A DNA stretch of 64,000 nt from Sarcocystis neurona (taxonomy: Eukaryota > Apicomplexa > Conoidasida > Eucoccidiorida > Sarcocystidae): assembly GCA_000727475.1 (NCBI GenBank), contig KL647295.1:2828481-2892480 (forward strand), given 5' to 3'. Shown one piece after another: positions 56,680-64,000 of this stretch. Position 1 is the stretch's first letter, and every line of letters starts with the position of its first letter. The notes under the pieces were generated by a model, which ran no database searches, was not told the origin of the DNA, and worked only from the letters and a program-made list of their open reading frames with translations. The position numbers and the translations under genes are program-made.

Positions 56680-58265
56680 TCCAGCAACAGCAGCAGCAGC
56701 AGAAGCGACAGCAGCTGCAGCAGCAGAAGCGACATCAGCAGCAGGAGCGACAGCAGCAGCAGCAGGAGCGACAGCAGCAGCACCAGCAGGAGCAACAGCA
56801 GCAGCAGCAGCAGGAGCGACAGCAGCAGCAGCAGGAGGGCGAGGAGAAGACAACCGGACGAGACGGAGAGGAGGAGAAGTGTTCGGGTAGGAGGCGGAGG
56901 AGAAGTAGCGGAGGCCGGCGATTTTCACTCTGAGTGGCTGCCACGAAAAATTCCGCGGCGGTAGTCACGTCAGCAACAGCCGCAGCAGCAGCAGCAGGGC
57001 GTGCAGCAATACGAACCGACTTTATTGCAGCAGCAGCCGCAGGGCACCGCCACGAACTCGGCGAGAAGAAGAAGCGCATGTGGTCGGTCAGTAGTTGCCG
57101 CAGCAGCGCAGCAGCAGAGGCAAACAAAAGGCAGCAGCAGCTTCGGCAGAGAGGCAGCACCGGGGGAAAGCGCTGCCGACTTCTTCGTCAACAGCGGCAG
57201 CAGTTCTTACGGCAAAGTGGGAGAAGAATAAACGGGCAGAAGCAGCATCGCTTTGTCTTTGCAAGAAGATCTGCAGCACTTCCACAGCAAGGGAACTGCT
57301 GCTGCTGCAGCTCGTTCCCACCCCTCCCCCGCCCTTTATCGCTGAGGCAGCAGCTGCAGCAGCTTCGAGGTAGCTCACGCGCCTCGCCAACACGCCGGAG
57401 CAGCGACTCTGAGCGAAGCTGCTGCTGTTTCTCCGCTCAAAAGACAGCTGCTGCTGCAGTTTCTGCTGCTCGCCCGAATCTTCTTCTTCTTCCTCTGCGC
57501 TGTGTCTCCGCTGCGTCGCAAGCAGCAGCTGCTGCTGGGGCTGCAGATGCAGCTGCACGCGCGACGGGAGGGAGGCGGCAGCAGCAGCAGCAGAAGCAGC
57601 AACAGGAGCAGCAGCAGCTGACGGCAGCAGCTGGGCCGTCGTCTTGCAGGCTCCTCCTGCTGCTGCTGCTCCTCTGCAATGGGATGAAAAGCTGCTGCTG
57701 CTGCTGCGGGCCTGTGGGGTGGTTGCAGCTGCAGCAGCAGGTCTGGCAGTAATGCCAAGGGGAGTCAACGGCCGGATTGCTGAAGCAGCAGCAGCGGCGG
57801 CACCGACAGGTGGTCCGCAAGAAGACGCAGCGGTGGCAGTCAAAGAAGCATACGGCCCCCCATGAGAAAAAGAGGAGGAGAAGGAAGAAGCAGAGAGCGA
57901 AGACGGGCGACTCTGACGCAGGCGCAACAAGAACGCTCGAAACAAATCTCTTTCGACAGCAGGAGGCAGCAGCGGAGACAGCAGCAACTCCGAGGATGAC
58001 GGCCTCGACGCAGCTTCCGGCGCTACCAGACGCCTGTGAGCAGCAGCAGCACACGAGCAGCACCAACAGCAGCAGCAGCACTAGTGACAGCAAGACCAGT
58101 AATTACAGCAGCAGCAGCGTGAGCAGAAGCAGCAGCAGTAACAGCTGCAGCACCAGATGTAGCAGCAGCAGCAGCAAAAGCCGAAGCAGCAAGAGACGCA
58201 GCAGCAGCAACAAATGCAACAGCAACAGCAACAGATGCAGCAGCAGCAGGTGAACAGAAGAAAAA
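56680..58265. repeat. CAG/GCT block V
   Basis: Dense CAG at 56680-56840 and 58040-58250. Between them plus and minus frames are both open. The minus strand has AVEVLQIFLQRQSDAASARL; the plus strand has a short frame ending QEDAAVAVKEAYGPP. No decision is possible. Confidence 0.7.
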
Positions 58266-58329
58266 AGTACCCGCGCCATGAAGATCATCGACCTCATTTG
58301 CGACTCCCTCGAAAGTCTTTGACGCCTAC

Positions 58330-58605
58330 CTATCTCTGGACATATACACCTAAACACTACAACATACACATATATATATATATTATAAATATACGTATAT
58401 ATACATATATATGCACATGTACATAGGAATATATATAGACATGTAAACCGAGAAAGATAGAGACACCTACTTTATATATATATATAGGTATACACACACA
58501 TATAGATGCATATATGTACACCGCACACATATATACATCCATGTACGTATACACATATACAGATACAGATACACATATACACACACATATATGTGTGCAC
58601 CGCTC
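58330..58605. repeat. TA-rich microsatellite spacer
   Basis: (TA)n and (CATA)n words. No gene seen. Confidence 0.85.
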
Positions 58606-58774
58606 TGCTGCTGTCTGCCTCTCTCTATCAATTCGCTGCAGCAGTGACGACCCTGTGCCCGACTTCACTTCGCCACTCCCTGAGGCGCTCCCACCACGAC
58701 TTCCGTCGCGTCTTCAGCAAAAGTGTCCCTGCCCACCACACAACTTCCTCTCACTCCTCCTGCTGCTGCCGCGC

Positions 58775-58802
58775 TTGCCGCTGCTGTTGCTGCTGTTGCT
58801 GC

Positions 58803-58837
<35 letters not shown>

Positions 58838-58860
58838 TTGCTGCTGTTGCTGCTGCTGCG
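58775..58860. repeat. CTG/TTG triplet tract (CAG/CAA on the minus strand)
   Basis: About 28 triplets of CTG interrupted by TTG. On the minus strand this is CAG with CAA, a continuous poly-Gln of similar length, preceded by GRPKNAAAALPP. On the plus strand it would be poly-Leu or poly-Cys. The interruptions are synonymous in those frames only. Confidence 0.9.
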
Positions 58861-59099
58861 GTGGAAGAGCAGCTGCTGCGTTTTTTGGCCTACCGCAGAA
58901 TATTTGCAGCAGAAGGTGGGCCAGGGAAAATATCGAAATGTTGCCGAAGAACAACTTCGGCGAGTATCTGCAGGCGACTTGCGAGTTCAACTCTCCCAGC
59001 GCGGTGGATCCACATATCTGCGAACAACACACTGCAGCACCCCCACCACTCCCCCAACACCACCCCACCATCACCCTCTTCTCGCTTTCTCTCGATTTA

Positions 59100-60860
59100 C
59101 ACGTATAAATATCCGTACATATAAACATGCACACATACACATACACACATATATATATATACAAACACGTATATTGACCCCCACGACCACCTACATACAC
59201 GTACACACACCTACACTGATGTACATACATGGAGGTATATATATGTCTCTCTATATCAACATAAACTTCCCGCAGCCAGCTGTCTATATCTACGAATACC
59301 TGTAGATAGAGATACACAAATATGTATACATGAATTCATACGTTATGTATGTGTATATGTATAAACACACGTACTCACACGTACATATACGTACACAAAG
59401 ATACATACATGTACGTATATGTCTTCATTTACTAAATCAATTCCCCAGCCGCATCTCTCTATACGTACCAATATATGTGCCTACAGATATACACACACAT
59501 ATATATAGATATAGGTAGATAGATATAGATAGATATAGATAGATAGATATATAGATAGATAGATATAGATAGATAGATGTGTGCATAAGCGTGTACATAC
59601 AGATACATACATCCACGTATATATAGGTATAAAGATGTACATATACGTCTCTCTGTACTACTCCGCTAGAGTCATCTGCCCTTACGCGGATGGATATATC
59701 TGCACATATCTATCTATCTATCTATCTATATCTATCTATCTATATCTATCTTTCTATATCTCTCTATCTATCTATCTATCATCTATCTATCTATCTATCA
59801 TCTATCTATCTATCTATCTATCTATATCTATCTATCTATGTATATCTCTCTATCTATCTATCTATATTACGTAAACACACACAAACACACACACACACAC
59901 ACATACATAGACGTGTACATATATGTAGTCATCTGTCTATACCTATGATTATCTACACACATATATATATATATGTATATCCATATATATATATATGTAT
60001 CCATATATATATGTATATATACGTGCATGTACGCACACGTACATACATCTACGTGTATGTCTCTTTTTCTTTCTGTTGAATAAATTCCCCGAAATCATCG
60101 TACGTGTATGGATATCTGTACATACACAAATACATATAACATACAAATATATATATATATGTATGTGTGTATGTACACAGACAGACAGACACACACATAC
60201 ACTCCACACACATGCATACATGTATATATATATGTCTCTCTCTGTATATTATTTTGAATTCCCCTGCAATGATCTCTCCGTCGTATCGAAGAAGACCTGC
60301 AAAATGTTTACGCGATCCTCCCCCTACCTCACCTGCTCTTCCCCCCAACACACAGAGACTTGCTCCAATGCGTATCTATCCATCCACACACACATATATA
60401 TACGTTTATATACATATATATGTATATGTATATATATATGTGTATATATATATGATTATACATTTCGCAAGAAGAGTGGGCAGCCTGCCCTCCTTTTGTG
60501 TCTCGGTGCCCCCGCCCCGTCCGCACACACACATACGGACCCCACCCACGCCTATTCCTGCACATACATACGCGTCTATAGTGTCATCAATTCACGTGCA
60601 TGCATAAGGACTCCATATACATCGTCTTCTTCATAATCCTCTCTTATATACAAAGACATACATATATCTCTCACTTTTGCTTCCCTATATATTCCCTCAC
60701 TGCCTCGTGTCTCTCTGTTTCTGCGTATATCGACGTACAGACACACACATATACACATGGGTATATACAACGTGACCAGACACACATATATACATTGATA
60801 TTTGCACATATATATATATATATGTGTATATGTGTAGGTTGTCTGTTCTCTGTAGGATGT
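59100..60860. repeat. TA/GATA-rich microsatellite block V
   Basis: It includes (GATA)n at 59505-59580, (TATC)n at 59705-59870, (CA)n at 59875-59905 and many (TA)n tracts. Unique islands are short (for example 60250-60370 and 60465-60560) without clear genes. Confidence 0.85.
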
Positions 60861-61170
60861 GTGTTACTCTGCTTTGGTTCCCCACTCTCGCTTCCCCTTC
60901 GCAGTGTCATACGTGGTGCTGCTCTTCTCGCTGACCCTCCGCGCCGTCTCCTCCTCTCTCAAAAAGAGCAGCAGCAGCAGCAGCGTTGCGACGCAGCGCG
61001 TCTTCTTCTGATAAACACGAAATGACATCTTCCTACGAAAACCGGGGCCGAAAGTACTTTCTGTATATGTGTATGTGTGTATGTGTGTCTGTGTCCCCGT
61101 CTCCGTGTCTCCGTCTCCGTGTCTCCGTCTGCCTCGCGTCTCCATCGAGCCGAGCATCACATGCAGGAGC

Positions 61171-61562
61171 TGTCTCACCCTCTGTCTATCTTGCTGCAAC
61201 TTTTGCCTCTTCGTTTGCTGCTGTTTCTCTGTCTCGTTTCATCTTCCTCCTCCTTTCGCTGCTGGGCAGTGATAAGAGAAGTGCGCGAGGGGTCTCATCT
61301 ACCCCACAAATTTCCAGGGACGCATCATGCAGTGAGCAGACAGCAGAGACCCTCTCTTGGCAGCAGCAGCAGCAGATTTCTGCAGAGGTCTCGAGCAGAT
61401 TCCTGAAGAAGAAGAAGAAGAGGACGCCCCGGAAAAAAGTCCCCCCCCTCCCTTCCCACACGTACGAAGTGTCTCACCCTCTGTCTATCTTGCTGCTACT
61501 GTTGTCTCTTCGTTTGCTGCAGTTTCTCTGTCTCGTTTCATCGCCCTCCTCCTTTCTGCCGC
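61171..61562 (+). repeat. Direct repeat pair, about 92 bp, 299 bp apart
   Basis: A segment starting TGTCTCACCCTCTGTCTATC at 61171-61262 recurs at 61470-61561 with a few substitutions. Both copies, in different frames, read VSPSVYLAAT...SSFAAVSLSRFI on the plus strand. Confidence 0.88.
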
Positions 61563-62039
61563 TCTGTCTCGCTTGGCCGCCGCATCACGTGGACTTTCTT
61601 GCGAGACGAAACTTTCTTCTGGGCGACCGCTGCGTCCATGTCCTCCTCCCTGCTCTGCTGTCCCTCTGCTGTCTGTGCTGCTGCTGCTGCTGCTTTTCGT
61701 GCTTCTTCTCTCTCTCTATTCCGTGTCTACTTCTGAAGATTTCCCTTCTGCCGCATGCTGGGCCACACTCCCGCAAACCCGCCCTCTCTTATCCTCTCTG
61801 TTCTCCTCTTTTTCTCTTCTGTTTTTCTCTCGGTGTATTCCCCCCTTCGTTATTTCTGTCTCTTTTCCTTTCTTTCGCTCTCTGCCACTCTCCTTCGTTT
61901 GTGCGGTTTCTCTCCGCACTGCGACCTCACCCGAGAGAGTACATGTCTGCTCGATCTGCAGCAGCAAAAAATCTCTCGCGACGTCTCCGTCTCCGTCTCC
62001 CCCCACTTCTGCTGCTGCTACTCCTGGAGCTGCTTCCGC

Positions 62040-62275
62040 CGCTGCTTCTGCTGGTGCGGCTGCTGCTGCCGCTGCTGCTGCTGCTGCCGCTGCTGCCGCT
62101 GCTGCTTCTGCTGCCACTGCTGCTTCTGCTGCTACTGCTGGTTCTGCTGCTGCTGCTGCTACTGCTGCTGCTGCTTCTGCTGCTGCCGCTTCTGCTGCTG
62201 CTGCTTCTGCTGCTGCTGCTTCTGCTGCTGCTGCTTCTGCTGCTGCTGCTTCTGCTGCTGCAGCTGCTTCGCTTT
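62040..62275 (+). repeat. GCT-rich tract with 15-bp higher-order repeat
   Basis: Interrupted GCT/GCC triplets; from about 62165 the unit TTCTGCTGCTGCTGC repeats six times. The plus frame gives (Ser-Ala4)n and the minus frame (Glu-Ala4)n. Confidence 0.9.
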
Positions 62276-62640
62276 CCTTGGCGCTGCTGCTGCTGAAGCA
62301 GCTCTGGTGCGGTGTAAAGCGGCGCAAGTGGGTTGCTGCTGCTGCCACATGTCGTCGCTGCTGCTGCTGCTCCTCCTCCGCCCCCGCAGTGAGCTCTCAA
62401 GTTAAAATCGCCGAGCTGCAACAGAAAAGAAGGTGGAGAAAGCGAACAGCCAGAGGAGTGCGCCTGCGCCTCATTTGTCGGCTCTGCATGCGAATTTCTT
62501 CTGTCGAAGAGACACCACGCCCCTCACTTCCTTCTTCTTCTCTTTTCTTTCGCGCATGCACGCCGCGTCCGTTCTCTTCTTCGAAGACGTCGGACCACAA
62601 AGAGAGAAAAGGAAGTATAACACGCACACGTATGCACACC
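62045..62640 (+). CDS. Candidate Ala-rich coding block with basic tail
   Basis: Following the (SAAAA)n tract the plus frame continues SLSLALLLLKQLWCGVKRRK, then QVKIAELQQKRRWRKRTARG and CRLCMRISSVEETPRP. This basic, non-repetitive stretch looks protein-like. The opposite strand is open too. Exon limits are not identifiable. Confidence 0.22.
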
Positions 62641-62689
62641 TGTCTTCCTCGGGCAGCCCGACTTTCAGTATTTCATTCGAAAACGCGCG

Positions 62690-63120
62690 GCCACACATAT
62701 ATACTCTCACCCTTCTCTCAATCTCCACGGAAATATACCTGTGCCCCTCTACACATACATATATATATATGTACGCACATGTATAGATATGTATACATTT
62801 TCCCCCTACACACATACACACATATATATGTATATGTATATACTCGTCCTTCTGAACATGTGCATATATACATATATATTCGTTTACATGTATTCACACA
62901 CTTACAGACTCCTATATGCACGTGTGTATATAATATATTCCTCCTATACATGTATATACGTATATTCCCATACATACATGTATATATTCCTCTAGATACG
63001 TATGTGTACATTCTAGGCATGTATATTTACATACATATACGTACATATTAAGACTTGCACATATATATATGTATTCTCGTATAGATGTGTATATATATAT
63101 GTATTTATAGGAGCATATGT
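62690..63120. repeat. TA-rich microsatellite block VI
   Basis: (CATA)n and (TA)n words; no gene. Confidence 0.85.
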
Positions 63121-63129
63121 AGAGTCGGG

Positions 63130-63330
63130 CCACTGTGGAGAATGGAGAGGGGAGGGGCACGCGCGCATGCAGAGGGAGGAGGGACATTCACACGAGGAGG
63201 ACATAAAAAGAGAAAATAGGGGGGAGACATAAAAAAGAGACTCCGTGAAGGTCGGATGAAAAAAGGGAGACGGACAGCAAGACAGGACGTTTCAGAGTGA
63301 AAAGGACGGGGGAAGGGGAGTCCCCTCCTC
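63130..63330 (+). repeat. Polypurine tract
   Basis: About 200 bases rich in GGAG/GAGA on the plus strand, followed by about 100 bases of unique sequence. Confidence 0.75.
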
Positions 63331-63654
63331 TGCAGAGACGCTGCGGTGTCTGTACACTGCAGCAGCGCGCCGGTCATCACCTCCACGCGCAGGGGGGAAC
63401 TTTACTTCGATCCCCCTTTCTTCTACACTCACACGTGATTTGTTCGAAGGAAGGGAAACCCACACATACACATATATATACACGTATATCATACTGCTGT
63501 CTTTGCTGCAGTCCTCAGCAAGGACAATATCTACCTACATATACACATATATATATATATATATATACAGAGAGAAGATATTTGTATTTACACAAAGAAA
63601 GGGAAGAAAACTACATATATACGCAGAGAGGAAGAGTTACACATATACAGGGAG

Positions 63655-64000
63655 AAAGGAATATATACATATATATGGTGATGGAGAAGGACTTATACAC
63701 ATATATATACACATATAGAGAGAGAAGGGAATACATACGTACATATACTTAGAGACAGGAATATATATATATATATATATATAGGGATATACACCAATAT
63801 AGAGAGAGCAATATATGTAGAGAGAGCGGAATATATACATATATATATTGAGGGAGAAGGACTTATACACATATATATACATATATAGGGAGGGAAGGGA
63901 ATATACACGTATATATACTCAGAGACAGGAATATATATATATATAGGGATATACACCAATATAGAGAGAGCAATATATGTAGAGAGAGCGGAATATATAC
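63655..64000 (+). repeat. Tandem repeat, about 160-170 bp unit, running off the window
   Basis: A composite unit (GGAGAAGGACTTATACAC ... CAGAGACAGGAATATATA ... AGGGATATACACCAATATAG ... GTAGAGAGAGCGGAATATAT) occurs twice, and a third copy appears to begin at the window end. Copy length differs by the size of an internal (TA)n. Confidence 0.85.

Noticed and set aside
26700..64000. CRISPR-like or telomeric repeats
   Set aside because: Repeats are triplet, dinucleotide or tandem minisatellite types without constant spacers; no TTTAGGG arrays were seen.

Overview
The window looks like nuclear DNA of an apicomplexan coccidian, most likely an Eimeria species. Three things point there. Genes are split by GT-AG introns of a few hundred bases. 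The sequence alternates between ordinary unique DNA and long blocks of CAG/GCT triplets, which give homopolymeric Ala, Gln, Ser, Leu or Cys tracts in every frame, with (TA)n-rich spacers between. Recognisable proteins are eukaryotic (alpha-tubulin acetyltransferase, RNase H2 subunit B). I saw no prokaryotic operons, tRNA, rRNA or CRISPR array.

Left part, about 1-26.6 kb, repeat-poor. A partial 3' exon opens the window. A three-exon gene for a secreted or membrane-targeted basic protein lies at 3358-5763. A small two-membrane-segment protein is at 6080-6508, a fragment resembling the C-terminal half of Vps39 at about 8209-9120, RNase H2 subunit B at 10409-11470, and a small multi-exon gene at 13234-13731. 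From 15959 to 22833 there are two tandem genes of an unrecognised cysteine-rich secreted family, called A and B here. Their intron phases agree and all 18 mature-protein cysteines correspond in order. More diverged pieces follow to 25.7 kb.

Right part, about 26.7-64 kb, repeat-rich. CAG/GCT blocks alternate with TA-rich microsatellite deserts, polypurine tracts and minisatellites. One gene is clear: an alpha-tubulin N-acetyltransferase at about 29.2-34.5 kb whose conserved blocks are separated by hundreds of low-complexity residues. A unique island at 34.5-38.8 kb holds a two-exon gene (35699-36373), an isolated 3' exon and a signal-peptide exon. Beyond that, open frames in the CAG blocks are ambiguous on both strands. 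Only pieces with non-repetitive flanks or splice sites are listed, at low confidence.

Exons and introns were worked out by reading frames, splice consensus and phase. No transcript or database support was available. Functional names rest on recognised family motifs; everything else is described without a function.
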